Virus record (IMG/VR): IMGVR_UViG_3300025000_000413
Coordinates: 1-24,271 of that record
Direction: 5' to 3' (one strand)
DNA: 24,271 nucleotides
Source of the DNA: a virus
Shown here: positions 14,262 to 23,268 of the stretch, in pieces
Numbering within the stretch: the first letter of the stretch is position 1
Layout: the number at the start of each line of letters is the position of its first letter
Made by a program: the position numbers and the translations under genes
Notes under the pieces: generated by a model
The model's database searches: none
The model's input: the letters and a program-made list of their open reading frames with translations, nothing else
Told to the model about the DNA's origin: nothing

Positions 14262-15829
14262 GCATGAAACCGGAAACAAAGATAATAAAGATAAATGCTG
14301 ATTTCTTTCTATGGGCTAAGAACTTCATTAAAATCATCGACAACAATGGAGATTTGGTTAAGTTTGTTCCAAATGAACAACAAATAGAATTCTTTAATGA
14401 CATGGATAAGTTCAATATTATAGCAAAATCAAGGCAATTGGGATTCAGTACCCTGATGATGATTTATTGTCTTTGGCTTGTTTGTACCAGACCGAACACT
14501 AATACTATGATGGTGAGTTACAATGTTGAGAGTACACAGGCATTATTTGAAAAATTAAAGATGATTTATGCAGAAATTCCAGACAAATATAAACCTAAAG
14601 AAAAGCGTTCAAATAGAATGGAATTATTCTTGGAGAATGGTTCTAAGGTTATGGTTAAGACAGCAGGTACTAAGAGTTTAGGTCGAGGTATGAATTTACA
14701 ATATGTTCATTTGTCGGAGTTTGCTTTCTATCCTGATGATCAACAAAAGGATTCATTGGTTAGTTTGGAACAGGCTTTGGCGAAGAATATGGACAGTAAA
14801 ATAGTTCTGGAAACAACTTCTAACGGATATAATCACTATCAAAAATTATTTACTAAGTCATATAAAAACAAAGAATCAAGGTATAAAGCGTTTTTTTATC
14901 CGTGGACATCGAGCGCAACTATAAGCCAGTTTAAGCATGAGTTGAACATAGCAGAGGATTGGTTCAAGGCCAATAATCATAATCATAGACTTACACCAGA
15001 AGGATTAGAGAAAGACGAATTGCCTTTATATAATGCAAAAGTTAGTTTGAAGATGATTATGTGGCGAAGGTGGAAATTACAAGATATGGCATTGGAGGAT
15101 TTCCAGCAAGAGTTCCCCTTTACACCAGAAGAGTCCTTCCGAGCCACCAGTCGATCAATATTTAATGAACAGGCAATCAATAATAGGGTAATGAATCTAT
15201 TACCTCCACTGAAGAAAGATGAATTAAATACAGTTCTCCCTGATTCCCTTGCATCTTACTATGGCAAGGGTTTTTATATGTTCAAAAATATTAAGCCAGG
15301 ACAGAGATATTATGCGGGTGTAGATACTGCATCGGGCAACGGAGGTGATAACTCCACCTGTTCAATATTTGATTCAGAGGGTGAACAAGTCACTGTATTT
15401 ATGGACAATAAAATCCCAATCTATAAGTTCGCTGATATTGTTTATGACATTGGGATGCTCTTTAATTATGCTTTTCTTGTGGTTGAGAAGAATTCTTTTG
15501 GGCAATCAGTCATTGAGAAACTAAGGAATGAAAGACAGTATTTGAACATGTACAAGATGAAGTCATTTGATGAGCGTGGTAAGAAAAAGTATATGGTCGG
15601 ATGGATTACTACAGCAGTAAGTAAACCGAGATTAGTTCAAGATTTTAAAGAGCAATTTGAGAAGAATCTAATTTTGATCAATGATAATTCAACTCTTGAT
15701 GAAATGAAGATTTATGTTGAGAGTGATGGTAAGACGAGTAATAAGCGTGGGGATGATTTCCATGATGATTTAGTCATTGCTAGTGCCTTGGCAGTTCAGG
15801 GGCTTAAATGCGGGAAGTGGTATCTCTAA
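14258..15829 (+). CDS. terL: Terminase large subunit (packaging motor)
   Basis: 523 residues. The ATPase part has a Walker A-type KSRQLGFST (57-65) and a HLSEFAFY Walker B region with E154 near the catalytic position. The nuclease part has an RNase H-like first strand, YYAGVDTASGNGGDNST with D356, and ends with DDFHDDLVIASALA (D499, D500, D503, D504), the typical acidic metal-binding end. It drives DNA into the head and cuts the concatemer. It overlaps the small subunit by 4 bases, so the two are translationally coupled, and it is followed after 42 bases by the portal gene. Length is full for the family. Confidence 0.9.
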   Translation: MSMKPETKIIKINADFFLWAKNFIKIIDNNGDLVKFVPNEQQIEFFNDMDKFNIIAKSRQLGFSTLMMIYCLWLVCTRPNTNTMMVSYNVESTQALFEKLKMIYAEIPDKYKPKEKRSNRMELFLENGSKVMVKTAGTKSLGRGMNLQYVHLSEFAFYPDDQQKDSLVSLEQALAKNMDSKIVLETTSNGYNHYQKLFTKSYKNKESRYKAFFYPWTSSATISQFKHELNIAEDWFKANNHNHRLTPEGLEKDELPLYNAKVSLKMIMWRRWKLQDMALEDFQQEFPFTPEESFRATSRSIFNEQAINNRVMNLLPPLKKDELNTVLPDSLASYYGKGFYMFKNIKPGQRYYAGVDTASGNGGDNSTCSIFDSEGEQVTVFMDNKIPIYKFADIVYDIGMLFNYAFLVVEKNSFGQSVIEKLRNERQYLNMYKMKSFDERGKKKYMVGWITTAVSKPRLVQDFKEQFEKNLILINDNSTLDEMKIYVESDGKTSNKRGDDFHDDLVIASALAVQGLKCGKWYL

Positions 15830-15871
15830 GACAAACAATAAGTGGATCAGGTTTAGAAAGGGGAATAGGAA

Positions 15872-17317
15872 ATGAATCTAAAAGAATATGTTGACAGATA
15901 TTATGATGGCGATAGTAATTGGTTTATCAAGTTTACTAATTACTCTAATGCTCATGTAAATATCAATCATCAAAGTGGTGTGCCTTATGTATCCAGCAAT
16001 CAAGAGAGAATAATGAACATCATAAACATTAAGGAGTATTTGAGTGGGCAACATGCAATATTGAATAAGAGTACAGAGATGTGGAACGGTAAAGAGTTTC
16101 ATCCTCGTACAATTGTTTTGAACTATGCAAAAACGATCTTAAATTTTAGTACCTCATATTTGTTGAAGAACCCAGTGACTATATCAGGGGATGAAGCCAG
16201 TGTGCCGATCATGAAGGATGTTTACAAGAAAGGTCATTACAATAAGATTGATTGGGATATTTTAGATAAAGTCTGTAAGTATGGAAGTGTGGTTGAGTAT
16301 GTATTCGTCGATAAGGATGGTAGCATACAGAGCAAATTGATTAATCCGGAAGATTCTTATCCAGTTTACAATGACCATAATGAGTACATTGGATTTGTAG
16401 AATACTTTACCAGCATCATGAATGTGAGTTACTGGAATGTTTTTGATGAGAATAGCGTTAAGAAGTATGATGACTTTGGTGGAGATATTAGTTTAAGAGG
16501 TGAGTATTCTAATCCATCAGGGTTGCCGATCATTTATAAAAACAAGAATGAATTGGATGAGACAGCAGGTAGAAGTGATTTAGAGGACTATGTGAATCTT
16601 ATCGACAATTTAGAGGACTTGATTAGCAAATATACGGACAGCATCTATAAGTTTATAAATCCTCTACCGATAATTGTAGGCCAGAAGTTAGGCATAGGTA
16701 AGAATGGAGAAGGTGGAATTAGTTCTACGCTTGTGGGGAATGGCTTGCAGTTGGATGATGGTGGAAGTTTTGATTTTGCTTCAGGGAAATTGGACTATCA
16801 ATCCTTTGAAAGTGTTTGGAAGATTCTTTATTCTTCATTATTGAATATTGCCAGTGTTCCAGGGGTTGCAGTTGGAAATAGTGATGTCAGCAACCTCTCA
16901 GAAGTGAGTATTAAATTATTGTTCAGTTTGGCTGATCTGAGGGCAGGAATGAATGAGATGTACATAAGGCAGGGCATAGAACAAAGGTTTAAGGCAATAG
17001 AAACATTACTAAGGGCAAAGGGAACAGTGATAGATTCTAATGCTTTAGATGTAGTATTTGAGTATAGCAGACCAATGAATCAGAAAGATGTGATAGATAA
17101 TTTAAAGACATTAAGAGAAATGAATGCTATTAGTTTGCAGAGTACAATTGAAAAGTGTCCTATGGTCTATGATGTTGCTATGGAGTTGGAAAGAATTAAG
17201 GCAGAGGGATTGAAGGCTAAGGATAATAGTAGTGCTACAGATGGTACTATTGATAATGTGAATATAGATGAGAATAAGGTTAAAGATTTAAGTGACACTA
17301 CATCTAGTGGTAAGTAA
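15872..17317 (+). CDS. Portal protein (SPP1 gp6-like)
   Basis: 481 residues. The ATG follows AGAAAGGGG. It has the profile of SPP1 gp6-type portals: an N-terminal acidic EYVDRYYDGDSNWF, then TIVLNYAKTILNFSTSYLLKNPVTI (the conserved region where a bundle of helices starts the clip/stem), a central LINPEDSYPVYNDHNEYIGFVEYF beta part, and a C-terminal LADLRAGMNEMYIRQGIEQRFKAIETLL helix. The dodecamer forms the vertex through which DNA enters. The gene completes the TerS-TerL-portal row and is followed by a gap and the antisense cassette instead of a capsid gene. The C-terminus is acidic and polar. Confidence 0.85.
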   Translation: MNLKEYVDRYYDGDSNWFIKFTNYSNAHVNINHQSGVPYVSSNQERIMNIINIKEYLSGQHAILNKSTEMWNGKEFHPRTIVLNYAKTILNFSTSYLLKNPVTISGDEASVPIMKDVYKKGHYNKIDWDILDKVCKYGSVVEYVFVDKDGSIQSKLINPEDSYPVYNDHNEYIGFVEYFTSIMNVSYWNVFDENSVKKYDDFGGDISLRGEYSNPSGLPIIYKNKNELDETAGRSDLEDYVNLIDNLEDLISKYTDSIYKFINPLPIIVGQKLGIGKNGEGGISSTLVGNGLQLDDGGSFDFASGKLDYQSFESVWKILYSSLLNIASVPGVAVGNSDVSNLSEVSIKLLFSLADLRAGMNEMYIRQGIEQRFKAIETLLRAKGTVIDSNALDVVFEYSRPMNQKDVIDNLKTLREMNAISLQSTIEKCPMVYDVAMELERIKAEGLKAKDNSSATDGTIDNVNIDENKVKDLSDTTSSGK

Positions 17318-17948
17318 TTGATTTAGATACTATATATAGTGTTGACCTGAAAGTGGCATGGGAGTAGGGGATTGGGATTGATGTAATTGTTCACCAAAAT
17401 CGCGCATGTTATATCATTCTCAGTTAGCGCATCTAATTGAGAGTGGATGATAATGCTAGTGGATAGCACAATACGATGCACTAGCAGACTGGTGTCAGGA
17501 AGTAGCACAAATATGTACAAGGGTGCGTCAAATTAATGGTAGGGTAGAGTAAGTTGCACAATGCAGATTCGGATGTGTCAAATCAACCCCTCCTATGCTC
17601 ATATGAATATGAATGTTACACAACTGTATTATGTAACATTCGCCATAATAGGTGTATCCCTTGGTATGAGCGGGTTTGAGGGTATAAACGGAATATACTC
17701 TATTGACAATAATGCTCTAATAGATAACCATTATCATTTAGGTGGGTATATTCCACCACTGAAGGACATCAAATTTTAGTTTTAATGGGAGTATTGGGGC
17801 TGTATGGATACCCCTTTGCGACTTTTACCTTCCATAGTTAGTTCAATTTTACACGTTCAAAAAAATAATCACTTTCTCAGGATGATAAACCGAAATTCCG
17901 TGGTGTCAATAAAACATATCACTCGATTTGTTTTTTGCCTTAATGAAC
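17318..17948. other. 630-base stretch with no supported gene
   Basis: I see no convincing gene. An ATG frame at 17561-17779 (72 codons) lacks a ribosome site. The stretch contains a 12-bp palindrome, ACTATATATAGT (17329-17340), and two hairpins: TCTCAGTTAG/CTAATTGAGA (17418-17427/17433-17442) and GCTAGTG/CACTAGC (17455-17461/17479-17485). It ends where the antisense genes converge. It could hold a degraded gene or an untranslated RNA. Confidence 0.5.
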
Positions 17949-18881
17949 TTAATCCTGAATAGCTTCAACAATGCCATCTTTGAGATAGACATATCTACTA
18001 GAACTATAAACCCATTGCTCACTTACACTGTATGCAGTAGTCGTTTTGTTAACTTTAGTTGGTTTCCCCCAACGTGAATTTATTACTTCATTTGCTGTCA
18101 TTCCAATCCTTGGTTCTGGTTTAGACTTATACTCCAATATCTTTTGGTCTTTAATATAAGCTTCTTCTGCATACTGCCAGTAATTCTTTAAGTCAATTTT
18201 TGCCTGTTTCCATAGTTCATTTACCGAACTTGAGTAGTTCGTAAACGATGACTGTGTTTTTTCAGCATAATACAGTGATAGTGCGGCACTTTTGGCCTTT
18301 TCTTCATCAGATTTGTTGCCATTCAACCATTCTTGGTAGTGAAATAATCCCCAAGATAAACTTATTTTTTGAACGCTGTCTTTATATGGTGGATTTAAAT
18401 ATTGACCTTGATTATCGTGGGATAATTCATAGAAAATATTACCTGCTTTATTATAATCACCGCTATTTAGGTAATTAATACCTGAGTTATACTTTTGTTG
18501 TTCTGGATCTATTTCTTTCTGTTTTACAGCATCGGCTTTCTGTTTTAATTGCGCTCGGTGTTCGTTGATCTCCTTTGATAGATCACCTTTGTAATTCTCT
18601 GGGATTGTACTAAAATAGTAATTCAAAACATAATCCGGTGAAGGATTTTCTTCTGATATTATTCTCAATACATCAGTATATTCAAGTAGAATGTCTGTAT
18701 TTTTATACCCATTTAAATTGTAAAGAACTTCATTTGCTTCAAACCATTGTCCAACTTTGATAAAACTAATTGCAGTTGCGTAACTTTTCCCTTTGTTTAC
18801 TTGGAAAACTACCCCTACTGTGACAATAACTAATAATATAACAATTCCAATTGAAACTAAAATCTTATGATTCTTTTTCAT
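17949..18881 (-). CDS. Membrane-anchored protein with BamE-like C-terminus
   Basis: 310 residues. The start ATG at 18881 (minus strand) has GAGGGAGGTATCT before it, clearly better than the frame's upstream extension to 18953. One hydrophobic segment at residues 7-28 (ILVSIGIVILLVIVTVGVVF) anchors the protein, with the rest probably outside. The middle is helical with TPR-like repeats (YNSGINYLNSGDYNKAGNIFYEL). The C-terminus (about 262-310) has GMTANEVINSRWGKPTKV...WVY...YVYLKDGIVEAIQ, which resembles the SmpA/BamE-type fold. It is the last gene of the antisense cassette. A 12-base motif shared with the first gene's upstream region lies 45-56 bases before its start. Its function in the phage is unknown. 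Confidence 0.65.
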   Translation of the reverse strand: MKKNHKILVSIGIVILLVIVTVGVVFQVNKGKSYATAISFIKVGQWFEANEVLYNLNGYKNTDILLEYTDVLRIISEENPSPDYVLNYYFSTIPENYKGDLSKEINEHRAQLKQKADAVKQKEIDPEQQKYNSGINYLNSGDYNKAGNIFYELSHDNQGQYLNPPYKDSVQKISLSWGLFHYQEWLNGNKSDEEKAKSAALSLYYAEKTQSSFTNYSSSVNELWKQAKIDLKNYWQYAEEAYIKDQKILEYKSKPEPRIGMTANEVINSRWGKPTKVNKTTTAYSVSEQWVYSSSRYVYLKDGIVEAIQD

Positions 18882-18917
18882 AGATACCTCCCTCAATTTT
18901 ACTCCCACACACAAGTA

Positions 18918-18944
18918 TATACCCCACCTTGGACATTCCTTTGG
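18918..18944 (-). promoter_or_regulatory. Repeated upstream motif, copy B
   Basis: Read on the minus strand: AATGTCCAAGGT followed after 3 bases by GTATA. The same 12 bases occur at 20692-20703 upstream of the first gene of the cassette. Each copy is 45-100 bases before a strong ribosome site. This suggests a common promoter or operator. The classic -35/-10 spacing is not met, so an activator or repressor site is also possible. Confidence 0.5.
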
Positions 18945-18953
18945 TGAAAACAA

Positions 18954-19886
18954 TTACAAGGAAGTAGTAATAGGAGATGTTGCATTAATTTCATTGTTGC
19001 TAATTACAAAACTAATTTCTTTATCTGGTATCATGTGCAAGAACGCATCGTATGCTTTTGAATCAAAGAATAAAAATTTGCGTTCGCCATTATAATCGAT
19101 TTCCATAATTGTTTGACGTTCATCAATAACAACATTCTCTGTCTTAATAGCTTCATTCTTTTTACGACTTCCGATAATTGCACCTGCTGGCCCTGCAATT
19201 ACTTCACCTATAACTGCTCCTTTTATGGAGCTACCACCTCCACCGCCACCAGTTACCCTTGTCTCTGTTCGGATGTCTCCTTTTCTAGTAAAACTTTTAA
19301 TGTTGTCCAGGGATATTTTCACTCCACCCTTACATTTTGACCCTAAATTAGAATCTACTAAGTGTAAGTTATTATCTTTTATCCATACAAAAAATCTCAT
19401 TTGGCTACTAAATTCAGGGTGTCCTCGCAAATAGGAAACTTCTTTGTAATCACGGGTATTTTTAGGAAGTTCGTATTTGATTTTATTTGCTTCAGATATT
19501 TCAGATATTCTACGGTTAAATTCTTCTGTATTTTTTTCGTGTTGCTTTTGAATTTTTAAATCTTCCTGATATTGGTTGCTGTTCTTATAGCTCTTATCAA
19601 GCATTAAGCCCAAATAATACCCAATTACTATTAATACTGGTGGCATAAGTATGAAGAACCAAACAGAATCAATACTATCAGTAAAAAGTAATATTAGATC
19701 TAAAATTGTTCCGACAACAAAAGCAATGGCTAACCCAGACAATCTATAATTCTTATCGAGTAAAATAGGTGTTGTATTAATATTAATTACACCCATCCGC
19801 TTGTTTGATCCACACTTTGGACAACGCGGTATCTTGTAATCAAAGATATTACCACAATCTTGACACTGTGTTCGAGGCGCATCCAT
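18954..19886 (-). CDS. Zinc-ribbon membrane protein with glycine-rich segment
   Basis: 310 residues. The start ATG 19886 (minus strand) has AAGGGGG eight bases upstream, better than the GTG at 19913. A zinc ribbon opens the protein: C8, C11, C22, C25 (CQDCG...CPKCGS). Two membrane segments follow, about residues 45-90. After a charged linker, residues about 150-310 look like a PH/GRAM-type beta domain. It is interrupted by a glycine-rich run and a glycine-zipper-like IKGAVIGEVIAGPAGAIIGSRKK. The zinc ribbon probably faces the cytoplasm. It is the middle gene of an antisense trio. The PH-like call is tentative. Confidence 0.65.
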   Translation of the reverse strand: MDAPRTQCQDCGNIFDYKIPRCPKCGSNKRMGVININTTPILLDKNYRLSGLAIAFVVGTILDLILLFTDSIDSVWFFILMPPVLIVIGYYLGLMLDKSYKNSNQYQEDLKIQKQHEKNTEEFNRRISEISEANKIKYELPKNTRDYKEVSYLRGHPEFSSQMRFFVWIKDNNLHLVDSNLGSKCKGGVKISLDNIKSFTRKGDIRTETRVTGGGGGGSSIKGAVIGEVIAGPAGAIIGSRKKNEAIKTENVVIDERQTIMEIDYNGERKFLFFDSKAYDAFLHMIPDKEISFVISNNEINATSPITTSL

Positions 19887-19966
19887 AGTTAATTCCCCCT
19901 TGTATTTTTCCACACCTACTTATGAAGGGTTATTGTTGAATTGAATCAACAATTGTATAATTTTTT

Positions 19967-20611
19967 TTACTTTTCAAATTGATTGCCACATTTCAAGCAA
20001 ATAAATACCGCTTTTTTACTCCCAACCAAACCACCTAACAATCCAACAGGGCCTAGTAAAACTCCACCAACTGCGGCCTTCCCTAATCCAAAACCTTTGT
20101 TATTTGCAGTAAGGTTCGTGGAATTGCATTTAGGGCATTTTAGTTCTGTATATGACTGTGTACTAGCGGTTTGTAACCTCTGATTTTCTCTTTGTTGGTC
20201 AGCGAGGTAGTCATTATTAAGTCGTCTTTTTTCACGTGCTCGTTCGATTTTCTTCGCTTCCATTTCTTCTCGTTGTTCTCGTTGTTCCTGAGTTTCATTC
20301 ATACGTCTGTACATTGAGATTCGATTATGAAGTACAAAAATAAAGAAAGCGATTGAGCCAAATAATAAACTGCTTAAAAACCAATGATCATCAAAAATAA
20401 AATCTTTAAGATCATATTCAATACTAAAACCCAAGTGATTTCTTAAATAAAAGTTAATTTCATTAACTAACAACACAATCCACCAAACTGAAATTGAAAC
20501 AGCGATGGAAAGAGTTATGATTTTACTTTTTTTGGTAGAATTATTAAATTCATAAAAACCAAATAGTATAAACAACGTTACGAGGGCAAGGAGAAGAATA
20601 ATTACAATCAT
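19967..20611 (-). CDS. Three-helix membrane protein with C-terminal zinc ribbon
   Basis: 214 residues. I choose ATG 20611 (minus strand) because AAAGGTGG lies six bases upstream and the membrane helix starts right there; the frame extends to 20665. Three hydrophobic segments are visible: about 2-22, 30-55 and 75-95. Then comes a charged coiled coil (REQREEMEAKKIERAREKRR...) and a split zinc ribbon, CPKC...CLKC, whose two halves enclose a glycine-zipper-like GLGKAAVGGVLLGPVGLLGGLVGSKK. This layout, where a glycine-rich hydrophobic stretch lies between metal-binding knuckles, recurs in the neighbour gene. It is probably the first gene of the antisense unit. Confidence 0.65.
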   Translation of the reverse strand: MIVIILLLALVTLFILFGFYEFNNSTKKSKIITLSIAVSISVWWIVLLVNEINFYLRNHLGFSIEYDLKDFIFDDHWFLSSLLFGSIAFFIFVLHNRISMYRRMNETQEQREQREEMEAKKIERAREKRRLNNDYLADQQRENQRLQTASTQSYTELKCPKCNSTNLTANNKGFGLGKAAVGGVLLGPVGLLGGLVGSKKAVFICLKCGNQFEK

Positions 20612-20681
20612 TGTACTCCACCTTTCATTTTTGGTCTTGTTCCAGACATGATACATCCCTTTCAAATTTCCTAAATATCAC

Positions 20682-20709
20682 TATACCATCAACCTTGGAC
20701 ATTTTTTGG
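20682..20709 (-). promoter_or_regulatory. Repeated upstream motif, copy A
   Basis: On the minus strand: AATGTCCAAGGT, then five bases, then GTATA, with CCAAAA before it. It is identical over 12 bases to the copy at 18926-18937. It lies 71-98 bases before the chosen start of the first antisense gene and in the divergent gap to the next head gene. Confidence 0.5.
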
Positions 20710-20810
20710 TTTAAATATCCATAATTTATAGAAGAATTTGTAAAATAAATAAAGCGATAATAAAAAGATGTCGCAATATATGATATCTTAAATGAAAGGA
20801 GAGAAATATT

Positions 20811-21227
20811 ATGTTAGACATTAAAAATAAATTACCTATCACAGAGGTAGATTTCCAATCATTCAAGGATGAATGGATGAAATCTGTCACACCTAAACCA
20901 TTTGAAAAACATGGAGAGATTTCACACTATAAAATTGAATGGATGAGAGAATATCTTGTACCAGATGATGTAGATGATGAGCAGCCATCTTATAAATTCA
21001 ACTTAAATAAGGATATTATCTCTGTACATTTCCAGAAAATTGTTTATAGATATATGGGTCGTGCTACATCAGGCCCAAGTTATGATTTTGTGAAGATGAG
21101 ACAATCGTGGAAGGACTATGATACTTATCATTGCTACAATCAAAATATCGTTCTTGATACTGAATTGTTTTTCATGGATAATTGTAAAAATTATCAAAAT
21201 CGTTTAGAGGGGGTAAAACCATGCTAA
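20811..21227 (+). CDS. Phage head or connector-region protein, unknown
   Basis: 138 residues. ATG 20811 follows GAAAGGAGAGAAA. The protein is mixed in charge, rich in Tyr, Asp and Lys, without membrane segments. No known motif is visible. It overlaps the next gene by seven bases (ATG 21221 before its stop at 21227), so it is translationally coupled to the head-tail connector-like gene. It is the first gene after the antisense cassette and resumes the head block, which suggests a structural role. The exact place in the particle is unknown. Confidence 0.65.
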   Translation: MLDIKNKLPITEVDFQSFKDEWMKSVTPKPFEKHGEISHYKIEWMREYLVPDDVDDEQPSYKFNLNKDIISVHFQKIVYRYMGRATSGPSYDFVKMRQSWKDYDTYHCYNQNIVLDTELFFMDNCKNYQNRLEGVKPC

Positions 21228-21568
21228 ATTATGATCGTTTGCTGATGGAGATTAAAGGGATAGACCTTACACCTGATGAGATAGAAATATACCTTGAAGA
21301 AAATGCCCTTGATTCTTCGCTTGAATATATTCCTACTTCAAGCACTAACAAAAGAAATATCCTAAAGGCAGCACTAGCAATATTGGAATCAATAGCAAAT
21401 CAACCCGAACTCATGAAGAATATGAAATTTGATGATATTACAGTTTCGCAATTCCATGAGAATCTTGAGAAAAGAATAGATTCTTTAACCTATAAAATAA
21501 GACAGATACCTGATGATGCTCAAACATATGCAGATGGAGCATCATTCTTTATGTTGTTTGCGGATTAA
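21221..21568 (+). CDS. Head-tail connector-like protein
   Basis: 115 residues. The start overlaps the previous gene's end. The opening LTPDEIEIYLEENAL and the LKAALAILESIANQPELMK helix, followed by DDITVSQFHENLEKRIDSLTYKIRQI, resemble the small helical connector/adaptor proteins (gp15-like group) that close the portal and receive the tail. It has a purely helical profile with an acidic front. It is placed between a structural gene and the Ig-domain protein, as expected for this class. The call is by pattern and context. Confidence 0.65.
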   Translation: MLNYDRLLMEIKGIDLTPDEIEIYLEENALDSSLEYIPTSSTNKRNILKAALAILESIANQPELMKNMKFDDITVSQFHENLEKRIDSLTYKIRQIPDDAQTYADGASFFMLFAD

Positions 21569-21582
21569 GGAGAGGATGAATA

Positions 21583-22713
21583 ATGGTAAATATATTTAAT
21601 CCCGATGAGCGTGCTTTTAATTACATGCTTGAGCAGACTGGCAAGGAATTAACATTGAATGGCAGCACTCAAATAAAGGCGATATTATCCTCCGTCCCTG
21701 TCAATGCAAATGGATATGATGATAAATACCTTTCCACCTTATCCCCTATAAAACAGGGTGATATGGTGGATTATTTATTGTCCCAGTGGATTGTGATTTC
21801 ACAGATCAATGGGATGAGGACAGTCAAGTACAAAGGGATAATGAGAAAATGCAACAACACAATGATAGTAAACGTCAGTGGCATTTTACATGTAGTGCCA
21901 ATTATAGTAACTGATAAAGTGGCTTTAAACGTGGATGTAAGTACCTATATCACAACACTGGATAATCAGATTTATATCGTGGTGCAGAATGACGCTATCA
22001 ATAGCAATATTAAAATCAATGATATCTACAAAATAGGGAATCTAAATTACAAGGTGGTTAATATTGATGATATTAGTATATCTGGCTTACTGTATATCAA
22101 GATGGACTTTTCAGCAGAACAACAGATTTTACCTAATTATTCCGTTGAGATATTAAACGGAGAAAGTTTTACAACCAATGTTGGTACTCCTGTACAATTA
22201 AACATTCAACAAAAAGACGGAGATGTTATTTTGACTGAGCCATTACCTGCAATATTTACAAGTTCTGATGAAGCCATTGCAACAGTCGATTCTCTTGGTA
22301 TGGTTGATCCTATGAGCTTGGGAAGTTGTGTTATTACAGTAGCACTTGCGTCAGATTTAGCAGTAAATAACTCCATTTCGATTACTGTTGAAGAGATTCC
22401 TCTGGTCGAAACGTATGTATTAACCTTGACAGGCAGTAGTCAACCGGATACTGAAATCATAAGTGGATATACAAAAACCTATACATGTGTCAAAAAGAAT
22501 AGCCAAGGCGTTGTAGTTGAGGGAGCATTATTCGATTTTACCGTGATCCCAGGGACTACGCCTGTCGATAAGTATACTCTTACCATTTTAAGTGATACTC
22601 AATGTAGCATAAAGGCAAATGCAGCCACCTACTACATTGACCTATGGGCAACTGATCGATCAGATAATACATTGACTATAAGTAAGCATATCAAACTTAA
22701 ATCATTGTTTTAA
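21583..22713 (+). CDS. Virion protein with C-terminal Ig-like (Big_2) domain
   Basis: 376 residues, ATG 21583 after AGGAGAGG. The N-terminal about 190 residues are beta-rich and look like a head-closure or tail-completion part (QGDMVDYLLSQWIVISQING). Residues about 190-275 form an Ig-like repeat of the bacterial Big_2 kind (LNIQQKDGDV..., then FTSSDEAIATVDSLGMVDPMSLGSCVITV). Another beta-rich segment, about 280-376, may be a second Ig-like domain. Ig-like domains on virion proteins often bind host surface glycans weakly. A terminator follows at 22755-22801. The N-terminal role is inferred from the neighbours. Confidence 0.7.
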   Translation: MVNIFNPDERAFNYMLEQTGKELTLNGSTQIKAILSSVPVNANGYDDKYLSTLSPIKQGDMVDYLLSQWIVISQINGMRTVKYKGIMRKCNNTMIVNVSGILHVVPIIVTDKVALNVDVSTYITTLDNQIYIVVQNDAINSNIKINDIYKIGNLNYKVVNIDDISISGLLYIKMDFSAEQQILPNYSVEILNGESFTTNVGTPVQLNIQQKDGDVILTEPLPAIFTSSDEAIATVDSLGMVDPMSLGSCVITVALASDLAVNNSISITVEEIPLVETYVLTLTGSSQPDTEIISGYTKTYTCVKKNSQGVVVEGALFDFTVIPGTTPVDKYTLTILSDTQCSIKANAATYYIDLWATDRSDNTLTISKHIKLKSLF

Positions 22714-22754
22714 AATCATTATAACCGAATACATTTGTTTGGTTAATTGAATCT

Positions 22755-22801
22755 ATAAAAGGATTGAATGGGACGAGGAGTAAAAAACCTAGTCCTTTTA
22801 T
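22755..22801 (+). terminator. Probable terminator after the Ig-domain gene
   Basis: ATAAAAGGA (22755-22763) pairs with TCCTTTTAT (22793-22801); inner GGAC-x-AGG with CCT-x-GTCC can form instead. A T-rich tail (TATTTTGC) follows. It lies about 40 bases after the stop and probably ends the head operon. Confidence 0.55.
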
Positions 22802-22926
22802 TATTTTGCAATTATTATTGATTTGCAAAGAGAGGGGTTTATATTACTAAAGATATTTCCCCCAGCGAGTGTTAAAGTTGCTTAATCCACCATAAGTATG
22901 TACAAAGCAAATGAGGAGTGTGGTAA

Positions 22927-23268
22927 TTGATAAAATTAGCTTTTACAGTATGGTGCATATTACCAATCTTTATTAGTCTATTTTACATAGCATATTATTT
23001 TAGAAGCAAAGAATTTATTGATGTGATTACAGGATTATCAGGTATTGCAGGATATATATTTTATCAAGTCGTAATAGCGATTGCATCTCAAAGTAATAAA
23101 ATCGTTCTAGTGTATATGCTGAAGTTCTTTATTCCAGTGTTTATAATCATATTAATTACAGGAGTCAACGATCAAAAGTGGCATGAAGTCAAAAGGACTG
23201 TAGGGGCATTATTAGGCTTTCTTGGGATGGTATTATTTCTAAACTTTACAGATTTAATATTTAAATAA
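22927..23268 (+). CDS. Small four-helix membrane protein
   Basis: 113 residues. The TTG start at 22927 has AGGAG with an 8-base spacer. Four hydrophobic segments can be drawn: about 3-22, 33-55, 64-82 and 90-110. No catalytic or ligand motif is seen. It could be holin-like by size and helix number, but no endolysin is nearby and the charged tail typical of holins is missing, so I leave it as a membrane protein of unknown function. It is bounded by terminators on both sides and so is its own transcription unit. Confidence 0.6.
   Translation: MIKLAFTVWCILPIFISLFYIAYYFRSKEFIDVITGLSGIAGYIFYQVVIAIASQSNKIVLVYMLKFFIPVFIIILITGVNDQKWHEVKRTVGALLGFLGMVLFLNFTDLIFK

Noticed and set aside
17561-17779. 72-codon frame on the plus strand as a gene
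   Set aside because: It has no ribosome site before the ATG, no recognisable protein pattern, and lies in a stretch with hairpins and a palindrome.
22927-23268. Holin
   Set aside because: There are four membrane segments but no adjacent endolysin and no typical charged tail, so the evidence is too thin.
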